A stretch of DNA of 64,000 bases from Chryseotalea sp. WA131a (GCA_025370075.1 CP073016.1:930001-994000); one strand, 5' to 3'. Shown: positions 1 to 8,835, counted from the first letter of the stretch. The notes: generated from the letters alone by a model not told the origin. Translations and numbers: made by a program.

Positions 1-250
1 CACTTCCACCATGAATAGGTTTTTGCCATTGGCCATTTAAAAAAATCGAAACCCAGATATCACCCAAATCATTTTTGCCCCCTACGTTTTGCGGGTGCTT
101 GGCAATGGTAAAATACAATGCTTTGCCATCGGGGCTAAGTACAGGATTCTGTTCATCATATGGTGAATTGATGTTGAGCAACGATGGAGCTTGCGCCCAA
201 CTCGCAAGCGAAATCCAAAAAAAAGAAAGCGCAAAAAAAATATTTCTCAT
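1..250 (-). CDS. PD40/WD40-like beta-propeller exported protein, N-terminal part
   Basis: Reading the minus strand from the ATG at 250 gives a typical signal peptide (MRNIFFALSFFWISLASWAQ) followed by a segment with SPYDEQNPVLSPDGKALYFT. The NPxxSPDGxxLYF pattern is the hallmark of PD40 (WD40-like) propeller blades, common in Bacteroidota surface and periplasmic proteins that often also carry OmpA domains. The gene runs off the left edge, so only about 83 residues are visible and the C-terminal domains are unknown. Binding target cannot be inferred. The start is the only ATG in front of the signal peptide. Confidence 0.7.
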   Translation of the reverse strand, partial: MRNIFFALSFFWISLASWAQAPSLLNINSPYDEQNPVLSPDGKALYFTIAKHPQNVGGKNDLGDIWVSIFLNGQWQKPIHGGS

Positions 251-389
251 TAAAAAAAAAAGAAGTTAGAATGTAGGAGATAGGAGTTAGTATTTAGGAG
301 GCAGAATACTGAACACCAACCTACCTCTTACCAATTACCACTCATCCCTTACTAATTAAAACCATTGCCTAGTACCTAATACCCAAAAC

Positions 390-977
390 TTAACGCCCAC
401 TCACCCACTCGCTTCCCTTCAGCGTAAACCTCCAAGGCAACTTCGCATCTTCACCTGCATAATCAATGCCAATACGTGGCGAGGCCAAAATGCTTTTTGC
501 CAGCACGCGTGATGAACCTTCTTCAATCCAAATTTCATGATTCTGCAAAAATAACCCATTATGGTTTCGGTCAATGCCCAACGCCTTCGTTAGTTTCCCA
601 GGACCACTTGTGATTTTATTCAGGGATTTTGTTTTCATCCTTTCTTGCATAACGCTTTGCCCGACCAACGGCTCCAATGCCCGAATCAAGACCGCATCCG
701 CTTTGTCTTTTTGGTTGGTGACTACATTGAACAAATGGTGGATGCCATAACAGAGGTAAACGTAAGTTACGCCACCCTCTTCAAACATTACTTTGTTTCG
801 TGGCGTCATGCCTTTGAAAGCATGGCAGCCGCGTTCTTTGTAAGAGTATGCCTCCGTTTCTACTATAATCCCACTCGTTAACTTATTGTTAACGTTGGTT
901 ACCAGCACTTTACCAATCAGTTCTTTGGCAATGGTGGTCACATTTTGCCGTTGGTAAAAGGAGTTGGGCAGTTTCAC
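390..977 (-). CDS. mpg: DNA-3-methyladenine glycosylase (AAG/MPG family)
   Basis: At 195 residues this has the length of bacterial AAG-type glycosylases, which excise alkylated and deaminated purines to start base excision repair. Visible motifs are ETEAY near residues 40-44 (its Glu is the expected catalytic base), a short His/Gly segment CHAFKGMTPRN, and YVYLCYGIHHLFNVV near 72-86, the conserved core around the flipped base. The C-terminus contains the SGPGKLTKALGI block. The start MKLPNSFYQR fits the family. It is transcribed away from the DUF2911 gene, whose ATG lies about 55 bp away, so the two share a short divergent promoter region. Confidence 0.93.
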   Translation of the reverse strand: MKLPNSFYQRQNVTTIAKELIGKVLVTNVNNKLTSGIIVETEAYSYKERGCHAFKGMTPRNKVMFEEGGVTYVYLCYGIHHLFNVVTNQKDKADAVLIRALEPLVGQSVMQERMKTKSLNKITSGPGKLTKALGIDRNHNGLFLQNHEIWIEEGSSRVLAKSILASPRIGIDYAGEDAKLPWRFTLKGSEWVSGR

Positions 978-1033
978 GCGTGGGTAATGTAATTCTTATA
1001 AATTTGCGCCTCAAATTAACCAGACAAACTCAT

Positions 1034-1882
1034 ATGAAAAACATTTTAGCAATTGCATTGATAGTGGTTGGCCTTGTTGCCCAAGCTCAAGTGCAAACCC
1101 CACAGCCTAGCCCTGCGGCATCGGTTTCTACGAATGTAGGATTGACCGACATCAAAATCGACTACTCACGACCAAGTGCCAAAGGCAGAAAGATTTTTGG
1201 CACTGAGCCAACCGCTGTAGTTCCGTTTGGAGCCATCTGGAGAACCGGTGCCAACAACGGAACAAAAATCTCCTTCAGCGAAAATGTGAAAGTTGAAGGC
1301 ATTGAAGTTGCCAAAGGAGAATACCTAATCTTTTCATGGCCTGGTGCTAGCGAATGGACAATCTCATTGTACAAAGACATTAAGTTAGGAGGAAACACAG
1401 GCGGTTACGACAAGACACAAGAGGCAGCCAACTTTAAAGTGAAAAATGAAAAATTGACCGAGCGCGTAGAGACATTGACTTTTGAAATTAGCGACATCGC
1501 AGCCGATAGCAAAACGGCCAAAGTACAATTAGCGTGGGAAAACACGTCTGTAAAATTCACCGTTGGTGTAGACTACGATGCCAAAGTGATGAAGTCGATT
1601 GAGGCAAGCACGAAAGTAAACCCTAACAACTACTTTCAAGCGGCTGTTTACTATTTAGAAAACGGAAAGGATTTAAAGCAAGCAAACGAGTGGATCAACA
1701 AAGCCGTAGAAGCGAATCCTACCGCATTTTGGATTTTATATCAAAAAGCTAGAATCTTAACGAAGCTTGGAGATAAGGCTGGTGCATTGGCGTCCTCAAA
1801 ACTATCATGGGAAGAAGCTAAAAAAGCTAACAACCGTGACTATCAAATGATGAACGAAGATCTTCAAAAAGGTTTGAAGTAA
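1034..1882 (+). CDS. Exported DUF2911 protein with TPR-like C-terminus
   Basis: I chose the ATG at 1034, which gives a clean signal peptide (MKNILAIALIVVGLVAQAQ); an upstream in-frame start would add an implausible leader. The next ~170 residues match DUF2911, a Bacteroidota periplasmic family seen here by segments such as IDYSRPSAKGRKIFG, WRTGANNGTKI and GEYLIFSWPG. The last ~80 residues (NPNNYFQAAVYYLENG ... AFWILYQKARILTKLGDKAGAL) form helix pairs like tetratricopeptide repeats. No enzymatic function is established for the family. A hairpin terminator follows the stop directly. Confidence 0.85.
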   Translation: MKNILAIALIVVGLVAQAQVQTPQPSPAASVSTNVGLTDIKIDYSRPSAKGRKIFGTEPTAVVPFGAIWRTGANNGTKISFSENVKVEGIEVAKGEYLIFSWPGASEWTISLYKDIKLGGNTGGYDKTQEAANFKVKNEKLTERVETLTFEISDIAADSKTAKVQLAWENTSVKFTVGVDYDAKVMKSIEASTKVNPNNYFQAAVYYLENGKDLKQANEWINKAVEANPTAFWILYQKARILTKLGDKAGALASSKLSWEEAKKANNRDYQMMNEDLQKGLK

Positions 1883-1902
1883 TCCAAATTTACTTCCTAT
1901 CG

Positions 1903-1933
1903 AAAAGGCAGGGTTTATGACTCTGCCTTTTTT
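1903..1933. terminator. Rho-independent terminator behind the DUF2911 gene
   Basis: AAAAGGCAG and CTGCCTTTT form a stem around a short loop, followed by a T run. It lies 20 bp after the DUF2911 stop and overlaps the last codons of the convergent symporter gene. With A and T runs on both sides it could stop transcription from either direction. Confidence 0.75.
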
Positions 1934-3627
1934 ATTGTCTCGGATTTCCAAAACAATTGAATAAAAATTGCGATTGCAATAACCACCGCACAACCGATAA
2001 TGTTGTAGTACAGAAAGGCAATCTGCTCATAAAACAAAAAGTAGCAAGTTAATACAACCCCCTCGCCTATCAGGGCAGCTATGAATACCGCATTACTGCC
2101 AACCTTTTTCAAATAAAAGGCTACCAAAAAAATCCCTAAAATAGTTCCATAAAAAAGCGAACCTACTATATTCACATACTGAATTAGATTTTCGGCAAAG
2201 TTGGCCAATGCAGCAAATACCATAGCAATCAACGCCCACATAATGGTAAATGACTTGGATGCATTCAGGTAGTGTTTTTCCGAGCCATTCTTCATAACTG
2301 AACGCTTATAAATATCCACTGTGGTGGTAGAGGCCAATGCGTTTAGCTCAGATGCCATGCTCGACATCGCTGCTGAAAACATAACGGCCAACAACAACCC
2401 AATTAACCCGTGAGGCAGATAGTTCAATACAAAATTGAGAAAAATATAATCACGGTCTTGTGTTTTGGCCAGCGGCACAGCCGATGCAATAGTTGACTTT
2501 ACTTCTTTGCGGATGGCATTTTCTTTTTCTTGAATTTCGTAATAATTGGCTTTGGATGATTTCTTTAATAAAGCATCTTCCGTTTGAATTCCTTTCAATA
2601 AACCATCCACTGCTTCTCGTTTCAATTGATACAAACCATCGTAGTGATTTTCAAGCAAACGAATAGAATCTGCCTGAGCGGTTTGCATGGCTTGTTGACG
2701 CAGTGTCTGGTTATGAAAAATAGGTGGCTGCACAAAAAGGTAAAAGACAAACACCAACACCCCAATAAATAAAATGATAAACTGCATGGGGATTTTCAAC
2801 AGTCCGTTAAAAATCAAACCCATTCGGCTTTCACGAATGGATTTACCTCCTAGGTAGCGCCCCACTTGAGATTGGTCGGTGCCGAAGTAGGATAAAAACA
2901 AAAAAGTAGAAGCAATTAATCCGGACCAAATATTGAAGCGGTCGTTCCAGCTAAAGTTTGTTGTAACAATATTTAATTTTCCCAACTCACCTGCCAACTG
3001 AATGGTATCACCAAACGAAACATGGCTCGGTAACAAACGATAGGCGATCACTCCTGCCAGCAACATCCCTCCCATTATCACGGTCATTTGTTGGCGTTGT
3101 GTCAAACTCACTGCTTTGGTTCCTCCCGATACGGTGTAAACGATAACCAAAATTCCGATCAAAAAAGTGGTAATGAAAATATTCCAACCTAAAATAGTAG
3201 ACAGCACCAAAGATGGCGCAAACAATGTGATGCCCGCAGAAAGTCCGCGCAAAATCAAAAACAAGATGGCAGCCAAGGTCCGCGTCTTTAAATCGAAACG
3301 CGTTTCTAAATATTCGTAAGCTGTGTATACTTTCAGTCGATAGTAAATGGGCACCATGGTGACGGCAATGATGACCATGGCCAGCGGCAATCCAAAATAA
3401 AATTGAATGAACCGCATGCCGTCTTCAATGGCTTGGCCGGGTGTGGAAAGAAAAGTGATGGCACTTGCTTGTGTGGCCATAATGGAAACGCCCATCATCC
3501 ACCACTTCATGGTGTTATCGCCTTTCAAATAACCATCAATATTTTTTGCGCCACGGGTTTTCCAGGTTCCGTACAGAACAATGGAAGCAATGGTACCAAA
3601 GAGAATTAACCAATCGAGCCAGTTCAA
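1915..3627 (-). CDS. Sodium:solute symporter (SSS family)
   Basis: A 570-residue multi-pass membrane protein. The N-terminal region has the SSS signature around GYLKGDNTMKWWMMGVSIMATQASAITFLSTPGQ, and later segments FGTDQSQVGRYLGGKS and FSAAMSSMASELNALASTTTVDIYKR are typical of the family. A charged insertion of about 100 residues (residues ~300-400, rich in Gln, Glu and Lys) sits between membrane segments, as in other Bacteroidota members. Substrate (sugar, sialic acid, amino acid or other) cannot be read from the sequence. A tiny membrane-protein gene lies 29 bp upstream on the same strand and is probably co-transcribed. Confidence 0.9.
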   Translation of the reverse strand: MNWLDWLILFGTIASIVLYGTWKTRGAKNIDGYLKGDNTMKWWMMGVSIMATQASAITFLSTPGQAIEDGMRFIQFYFGLPLAMVIIAVTMVPIYYRLKVYTAYEYLETRFDLKTRTLAAILFLILRGLSAGITLFAPSLVLSTILGWNIFITTFLIGILVIVYTVSGGTKAVSLTQRQQMTVIMGGMLLAGVIAYRLLPSHVSFGDTIQLAGELGKLNIVTTNFSWNDRFNIWSGLIASTFLFLSYFGTDQSQVGRYLGGKSIRESRMGLIFNGLLKIPMQFIILFIGVLVFVFYLFVQPPIFHNQTLRQQAMQTAQADSIRLLENHYDGLYQLKREAVDGLLKGIQTEDALLKKSSKANYYEIQEKENAIRKEVKSTIASAVPLAKTQDRDYIFLNFVLNYLPHGLIGLLLAVMFSAAMSSMASELNALASTTTVDIYKRSVMKNGSEKHYLNASKSFTIMWALIAMVFAALANFAENLIQYVNIVGSLFYGTILGIFLVAFYLKKVGSNAVFIAALIGEGVVLTCYFLFYEQIAFLYYNIIGCAVVIAIAIFIQLFWKSETIKKAES

Positions 3628-3656
3628 GTTAGGTGTGAGATTTGGGATTTAAGAGT

Positions 3657-3770
3657 CTATCGAAAAAATTGTGTTATAAATGAATAGAATATGACTTGCA
3701 AAACCATTGCTCCTAGCACCAGCCAATACCAGGTGCTCCAAGATTTGAAGAGAGGTGGTTTTTCTTCCAT
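3657..3770 (-). CDS. 37-residue single-span membrane protein next to the symporter
   Basis: The minus strand encodes MEEKPPLFKSWSTWYWLVLG followed by AMVLQVIFYSFITQFFR and a stop: a short charged N-terminus, an aromatic stretch and one membrane span, ending Phe-Arg. Its ATG overlaps the TAA of the toxin gene by one base, and the symporter starts 29 bp after its stop. Such mini-proteins are often found beside Bacteroidota sodium:solute symporters; I infer an accessory or stability role by position only. It falls below the length cut-off of most gene callers. Confidence 0.65.
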   Translation of the reverse strand: MEEKPPLFKSWSTWYWLVLGAMVLQVIFYSFITQFFR

Positions 3771-4069
3771 TAAGATAATAATTTACCTGGGTCACGATAC
3801 GTATTCCAAAATGTAAGCAGATCCACCTGCCTTTCATTCACAATCATAAAATATAGAATGATTCTTTTGTTAACGATACACTTATGAATCTTTTCGGACA
3901 GGCGGTGCAAAGGAAATACTGAAGGATTTGCTGAAACCAATTCGAGTACTTCGTCTACTCTATCTAAAAAATCATTTACAACTTGGTTACCCCAATCGTT
4001 AGCCAAATACTCAAGGTTTTGATTGAAGGTCTTTGTGGCTTCTTCAGTCCAATAAAGGGTGTAACTCAC
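3770..4069 (-). CDS. RelE/ParE-superfamily toxin
   Basis: A 99-residue protein with the ParE pattern: an N-terminal YTLYWTEEATKTFNQNLEYL helix pair, then VDEVLELVSANPSVFPL, and a C-terminal strand region with IVNKRIILYFMI and LLTFWNTYRDPGKL. ParE toxins poison gyrase while RelE-like relatives cleave mRNA, and the sequence does not settle which. The start codon overlaps the last 4 bases of the upstream gene, the usual toxin-antitoxin arrangement with the antitoxin first. Probably autoregulated with its partner. Confidence 0.85.
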   Translation of the reverse strand: MSYTLYWTEEATKTFNQNLEYLANDWGNQVVNDFLDRVDEVLELVSANPSVFPLHRLSEKIHKCIVNKRIILYFMIVNERQVDLLTFWNTYRDPGKLLS

Positions 4070-4293
4070 AACTTATACTTATCCCGAAACTCTTTCATTG
4101 CTACGTTGTGGGGCCTTACTTTCCCTAACCTTGACTCGTTCAACCCCCGTTCAATAGATTGCTCCAATGCTTCATTTTCTTGTTGTCTTGTTAACCCAAA
4201 GTCCAACAGATTCTTAATAGCTCGAATCAAAGCAAGGTCATTCACTTTTTCAACCCTCTCTAATATATCCGCTTTTTCAGATGCTATGTTCAT
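4066..4293 (-). CDS. Antitoxin partner of the ParE-like toxin
   Basis: A 75-residue charged, mostly helical protein placed directly upstream of the toxin with a 4-bp stop/start overlap. It contains LIRAIKNLLDFGLTRQQENEALEQSIERGL and ends in a basic Lys/Arg tail, consistent with a toxin-wrapping C-terminus. I do not recognise a named DNA-binding domain with certainty; the assignment rests on size, composition and position. The pair lies between a PIG-L deacetylase gene and a symporter gene with no apparent link to either. Confidence 0.75.
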   Translation of the reverse strand: MNIASEKADILERVEKVNDLALIRAIKNLLDFGLTRQQENEALEQSIERGLNESRLGKVRPHNVAMKEFRDKYKL

Positions 4294-4338
4294 AAGATTC
4301 TATTTCGTAATAAAGCTACAATTTTTATTTGCAAAAAA

Positions 4339-6873
4339 TCATTTGTACTTAACCTTACTTTTTGACTTTATTTTGCTTTCCTCTAACCTTGGCTTCTTCA
4401 ACGAAACCAAATTTGCAAACAACTTGTAAGCCCCCGCCACGCCTTCGGGCAACTCGCGGAAGAAAGACAACCCTGTGTAAACATAATAGCCCTCTCCATA
4501 TTGTGCTACCAACAAACTGCCGTTTCGTGCTGGCTCATTGGCATCGTTCATGGATAAAATGGCATCAAATTTTTCATCCCACACATTTGGAAAATACAAG
4601 CCACGCTCTTGCACCCAACCTTCAAAATCAGCGGTCGTAATCTTGTTGGGCGTGTTTAGGACAGGGTGTTCTGGTTTTAATATTCGCACCTCACTGTTTT
4701 CTTCCGTTACGCGGTCGCGCGAAAGCGTGAGTGGGTAGGGCGAAATTTTATCTTTATCGATTTCCAAATCGTTGCTGGTATTGTATTGAATAATCATGGT
4801 GCCTCCTTCCTTGACATAGTTTAGCAAATCGGGCATGATGTACCGGATGCGCTCGTTTGTATTCAATGCACGAATGCCCAGCACTATGGCATCTACTTTT
4901 TTGAGATTGGTGGCCGTGATTTCTTCGTTTTTCATTTCCCAAACTTCGTAACCCATGTTGCGCAAGCTAGAAGGCACATCATCGCCAGCACCACGTATGT
5001 AGCCAATCGTGTTGCCATCTTTATTCAGATTTACTTTTAACAATTCCTCTTCGGCCTTTGGCAAAAGTGTTTGTGTTGGGATATGGTCGTACTGAATGGT
5101 CTGCAATGAATAATCGTACTTCTTTCCGTTCACTTCAGCGATGGCTTTAATGGTTGATTTAATTTCGTCTTTGCCCGGATAAATCATGAAGCGAATGGTT
5201 TTCTCTTCACCGCGTTTCTTTAACTCAAATGAACTTACCAAAGGCTCTGCAAGCCAACCCGAAGGCAACTCCAAGAATAGATTTCCGGCCATTACATCTG
5301 AAGAAGATGATTTTAACAAAACACTTACCGTTTGTGGTTGCTCATTAGTAAAAAGATAAACAGGCTTATCTAAATTGACCAACACGGGCGGAACAATTTC
5401 AAATGGGCGAGATAACTCTCCTTTTACAGGATCCGTCCACTTATAAACTAACGGAGCTGTAACCACTAAATTCTCATCGTGCACTTTAAAGGTAAAGTCG
5501 AAAGTGGTCGAAGGGTCATTCTCTGGTTTGCCAATCAAGTTTTTATCCGCAAACGAAAACAATCCAAGCGAGTGTTTCTCTTTCAACCAGTAAGGCCCTG
5601 AGTAGGTGGCATTGTCTGACAACTTCCGTTTTGATTTAAAGTTAAGCGGTAGATTATTTTTTAATGAAGTAGTGAGCGTGCTATCCCAATTTACCGATGC
5701 TGAATGAATGGATTCCAAACTAATATTGGCAGCAGAACGGTTAATTATTTCAAAAGTTGCCGTCACTGGTTGCCCAGGAGAAACATAAAAATTATCGGCC
5801 CCTACTTCCACAAATAAGCCTGCGCAATCTTGCAACAACTGATTCACTTCGTTCAACTTGCGGTCGCGCCAAGCGGAAGGACCAAGTGTAGAAATAGATT
5901 TACGAATCGTCAATAAAGAAGGAATCGAACCAGCAGGATTTTCTTCTTTGTATTCGGTTAACAACTTATCAATCAGAGCAGGTATTTTTTCAGCTCCTTT
6001 AATTTTTGACCATGTTGTATTCACACCGTCAAAAACATCGTTGATATGGCGTTCCCCTTTTACGTATTCAAAAAACTCCAGTGCATCTCCCCTTCTTCCG
6101 GGCGAGCCAAAGCCTTGGCTCTTGTGCTGCGTGCGGCTTTCGGCAGCTATTTCAGAGTACGACTTGCCCAGCAAGGTGTTATAGGTGCCAACATTCATCG
6201 TTAAGATGCCAGGGGTTTTTTCGTTGATGGTTTGGTTCCACCAGCGCCCTGTGTTGGTGTACAATCGCTTGACTTGCCACGTGCCAAACTGTTTTACTTG
6301 TTCAGGAAATTGATTGGGGTCATTAGTGATATCCACCGCTTCCTGTGCCAAGATAGCCGAGGCAGTGTGGTGTCCATGACCTGCACGTTCATCCGGGGGA
6401 AAGCGCGTGAGTATAACATCCGGTTGAAATTGACGAATAACTTTTACAACATCCGAAAGTATTTCTTGCTTGTTCCAAATTTCAAAAGTCTCTTTGGCTG
6501 TTTTTGAAAATCCAAAGTCGTTGGCACGCGTAAAAAATTGTTCGCCTCCATCAATCCTTCTGGCAGCCATTAACTCTTGGGTCCGAATCAATCCGAGCAA
6601 ATCCCGTATCTCGGGCCCAATTAAATTTTGGCCGCCATCGCCACGCGTCATGGAGAGGTATGCGGTGGCGGCTAGTTTATCGTTTGCCAAGTAGGCAATG
6701 GCACGGGTGTTTTCATCATCAGGATGGGCGGCTACATAAAGTACCGAACCAAGAAAATTCAGCTTTTTCATTTTTAGGCGGATTTCGGATCCGCTGGGTT
6801 GTTTTCTAGACTGAGAAAATCCAATCTGAGCGAAGCTGAAAATGATGAATAACCAAGTGATTTTTGTACGCAT
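4339..6873 (-). CDS. Exported PIG-L/LmbE family deacetylase with C-terminal ThuA-like domain
   Basis: 844 residues with a signal peptide (MRTKITWLFIIFSFAQIGFSQ). The PIG-L zinc site is visible: AHPDDE at residues 49-54 and AGHGHHTAS near 165-173. These enzymes remove acetyl groups from N-acetylglucosamine-type substrates using a divalent metal. The middle (~370-560) looks like beta-sandwich modules. The C-terminal ~200 residues (GYIRGAGDDVPSSLRNMGYEVW ... GTMIIQYNTSND ... YVYTGLSFFRELPEG) resemble a glutamine-amidotransferase/ThuA-like fold. The combination is common in Bacteroidota and suggests periplasmic glycan breakdown; the substrate is unknown. It is transcribed away from scoA. Confidence 0.88.
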   Translation of the reverse strand: MRTKITWLFIIFSFAQIGFSQSRKQPSGSEIRLKMKKLNFLGSVLYVAAHPDDENTRAIAYLANDKLAATAYLSMTRGDGGQNLIGPEIRDLLGLIRTQELMAARRIDGGEQFFTRANDFGFSKTAKETFEIWNKQEILSDVVKVIRQFQPDVILTRFPPDERAGHGHHTASAILAQEAVDITNDPNQFPEQVKQFGTWQVKRLYTNTGRWWNQTINEKTPGILTMNVGTYNTLLGKSYSEIAAESRTQHKSQGFGSPGRRGDALEFFEYVKGERHINDVFDGVNTTWSKIKGAEKIPALIDKLLTEYKEENPAGSIPSLLTIRKSISTLGPSAWRDRKLNEVNQLLQDCAGLFVEVGADNFYVSPGQPVTATFEIINRSAANISLESIHSASVNWDSTLTTSLKNNLPLNFKSKRKLSDNATYSGPYWLKEKHSLGLFSFADKNLIGKPENDPSTTFDFTFKVHDENLVVTAPLVYKWTDPVKGELSRPFEIVPPVLVNLDKPVYLFTNEQPQTVSVLLKSSSSDVMAGNLFLELPSGWLAEPLVSSFELKKRGEEKTIRFMIYPGKDEIKSTIKAIAEVNGKKYDYSLQTIQYDHIPTQTLLPKAEEELLKVNLNKDGNTIGYIRGAGDDVPSSLRNMGYEVWEMKNEEITATNLKKVDAIVLGIRALNTNERIRYIMPDLLNYVKEGGTMIIQYNTSNDLEIDKDKISPYPLTLSRDRVTEENSEVRILKPEHPVLNTPNKITTADFEGWVQERGLYFPNVWDEKFDAILSMNDANEPARNGSLLVAQYGEGYYVYTGLSFFRELPEGVAGAYKLFANLVSLKKPRLEESKIKSKSKVKYK

Positions 6874-7019
6874 AAATAAAATTCAAAGTGCGGAAAGATA
6901 AGACGAATGAACGACTGAATGTTAAATAAGTTGTTAAACGCAACGAGGAATTTTCAAACGGTGACTTCGTTCTTGTCGGTTGCCTTTTTAGTCTGATATT
7001 TGTACGAAAAAACAAAGCA

Positions 7020-7724
7020 ATGATTGACAAACAAGTAAAAGATGCCGAAACAGCGGTGCACGACATCCCCAACAATGCCACGCTTATGTTGGGTGGATTT
7101 GGCCTATGTGGGATACCTGAAAATTGTATTGCCGCGTTACTAAAAAAAGGTGTGAAAGGATTAACCTGCATCTCCAACAATGCAGGTGTCGATGATTTTG
7201 GGATTGGCTTATTGTTAAAAACACGACAGGTAAAAAAAATGATTTCGTCTTATGTAGGCGAGAATGCGGAGTTTGAGCGACAGTTATTATCTGGTGAACT
7301 GGAAGTTGAATTGATTCCACAAGGCACATTGGCCGAGCGCGTGCGGGCTGGCGGTGCTGGTATTCCTGCTTTCTTTACACCGGCCGGAGTAGGAACGGAG
7401 GTAGCTGAAGGAAAAGAGATTCGCGTGTTTGATGGCAAAACTTATTTGATGGAAAATTGGCTGAAGGCTGATTTTGCAATTGTAAAAGCGTGGAAAGGCG
7501 ACACGTCTGGGAATTTGATTTACAAAGGCACCGCCCGAAACTTTAACCCAATGATGGCCACCGCTGGAAAAATTACCATTGCGGAAGTAGAAGAAATGTT
7601 GCCCGTAGGCGCACTCGACCCCAACGAAATTCACACACCGGGTATTTTTGTGCATCGGATTTTTCAAGGTAATAATTATGAGAAGAGGATTGAGCAGAGA
7701 ACTATTTCTAATTTGAAAATTTGA
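7020..7724 (+). CDS. scoA: 3-oxoacid (succinyl) CoA-transferase subunit A
   Basis: 234 residues with the subunit A signature GGFGLCGIPENCI (starting at residue 25) and the conserved NAGVDDFGIGLLL, ERVRAGGAGIPAFFTPAGVGT and KADFAIVKAWKGDTSGN blocks. With subunit B it moves CoA between succinyl-CoA and acetoacetate. Family members normally end soon after NYEKRIEQRT. Here the final residues ISNLKI and the stop come from a TTTGAAAA-rich tract at 7710, so an inserted segment appears to have rewritten the C-terminus. Subunit B is separated from it by a four-helix-bundle gene instead of following directly. Confidence 0.93.
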   Translation: MIDKQVKDAETAVHDIPNNATLMLGGFGLCGIPENCIAALLKKGVKGLTCISNNAGVDDFGIGLLLKTRQVKKMISSYVGENAEFERQLLSGELEVELIPQGTLAERVRAGGAGIPAFFTPAGVGTEVAEGKEIRVFDGKTYLMENWLKADFAIVKAWKGDTSGNLIYKGTARNFNPMMATAGKITIAEVEEMLPVGALDPNEIHTPGIFVHRIFQGNNYEKRIEQRTISNLKI

Positions 7725-8143
7725 AAATTCGTTAATTTGAAAATGATATGAGAGATGATAAAGAGAATGTAATCATTGATTTGACTTTCAAGTTTTCATT
7801 ATCAATCATTGACTATTGCGAAAAGTTAGAGTCTCAACGAAAGTATGTTTTGGCTAGACAACTATTAAAATCTGGCACCTCCATTGGTGCTAACTCTAGA
7901 GAAGCCCAGAATGCAGAAAGCAAAAATGACTTTATTCATAAATTTAAAATTGCTGCAAAAGAAGCTGACGAAACTGAATACTGGTTGGAACTTTGTAAAT
8001 CTTCTCGGCATTATCCTGACCCTTCTGAATTAATACCTGATTTAAAAGTCATCATCAAGATAATCTCTAAAATAATAGGTTCATCTAAAGGTTAAGTAAG
8101 TGGTCATCATTTTCAAATTTTCAAATTGACTCATTTTCAAATT
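7709..8143. repeat. Inverted AATTTGAAAA tracts flanking a four-helix-bundle cassette
   Basis: A tract of AATTTGAAAAT repeats (7709-7747) precedes the four-helix-bundle gene and its complement (8106-8143, ATTTTCAAATT repeats) follows it. AATTTGAAAATGAT at 7734-7747 is perfectly matched by ATCATTTTCAAATT at 8106-8119, a 14-bp inverted repeat directly abutting the start codon and 10 bp after the stop. In RNA the two tracts could pair into a stem with the gene in the loop. The left tract supplies the scoA stop codon. Confidence 0.75.
7748..8095 (+). CDS. Four-helix-bundle protein (S23 / 23S rRNA intervening-sequence family)
   Basis: 115 residues with the family pattern: LTFKFSLSIIDYCEKL, LARQLLKSGTSIGANSREAQNAESKNDFIHKFKIAAKEADETEYWLEL and a final helix with LIPDLKVIIKIISKIIG. 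This fold was first known from ORFs inside intervening sequences of bacterial 23S rRNA genes; free-standing copies are frequent in Bacteroidota and have no proven function. It sits between the two subunit genes of the CoA-transferase and is enclosed by inverted AT-rich tracts. A second, diverged family member interrupts the met operon near 16.5 kb in the same way. Confidence 0.88.
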   Translation: MRDDKENVIIDLTFKFSLSIIDYCEKLESQRKYVLARQLLKSGTSIGANSREAQNAESKNDFIHKFKIAAKEADETEYWLELCKSSRHYPDPSELIPDLKVIIKIISKIIGSSKG

Positions 8144-8151
8144 AAAAAAGT

Positions 8152-8808
8152 ATGCTGGATAAGGTCGGAATTGCAAAACGCATCGCGCAAGAAGTAAAAG
8201 ACGGTATGTACATCAACTTAGGCATTGGCATCCCTACTTTGGTGGCGAATTACATTCCAAAAAACATCAATGTGGTGCTTCAATCAGAAAACGGGTTGCT
8301 TGGCATTGGCCCCTTTCCAATGGAAGGCAATGTAGACCCCGACTTAATCAATGCCGGTAAACAGACTATTACTATGATGCCAGGCTCAGCGTTGTTCAGC
8401 TCCGCAGATAGTTTTGGAATGATACGAGGCGGGAAAGTAAACTTGACAATTTTAGGGGCAATGGAAGTATCTGAAAACGGAGACATTGCCAATTGGAAAG
8501 TGCCCGGCAAAATGGTAAAAGGCATGGGCGGTGCTATGGACTTAGTAGCCTCGGCCGAAAATATTATCGTGGCCATGCAACATTGCAGCAAAGAGGGTGC
8601 TTCCAAACTTTTAAAGAAATGCTCATTGCCCATCACGGGGTTAGGCTGTGTAAAAAAAATCGTGAGCGACCTAGCGGTATTGGATGTTTTGCCAACCGGT
8701 GGCTTTCAATTATTGGAGCGCGCACCAGGGGTATCTGTGGAGCAAATCAAAAATGCCACGGAAGGCAGACTGTTTATTGATGGTGAAATTCCTGAAATGG
8801 TATTGTGA
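8152..8808 (+). CDS. scoB: 3-oxoacid (succinyl) CoA-transferase subunit B
   Basis: 218 residues with the subunit B motif SENGLLGIGP; the Glu at about residue 46 is the nucleophile that carries the CoA thioester. Further family blocks are NAGKQTITMMPGSALFSSADSFGMIRGG, GAMEVSENGDIANWKVPGKMVKGMGGAMDL and a C-terminal VLDVLPTGGFQLLERAPGVS. It completes the two-subunit enzyme with scoA, supporting ketone-body or short-chain acyl-CoA use. Its start lies 9 bp after the right-hand AT-rich tract of the four-helix-bundle cassette. Confidence 0.95.
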   Translation: MLDKVGIAKRIAQEVKDGMYINLGIGIPTLVANYIPKNINVVLQSENGLLGIGPFPMEGNVDPDLINAGKQTITMMPGSALFSSADSFGMIRGGKVNLTILGAMEVSENGDIANWKVPGKMVKGMGGAMDLVASAENIIVAMQHCSKEGASKLLKKCSLPITGLGCVKKIVSDLAVLDVLPTGGFQLLERAPGVSVEQIKNATEGRLFIDGEIPEMVL

Positions 8809-8835
8809 TGATTTGCTTAATTTGCGCCTACTAAG

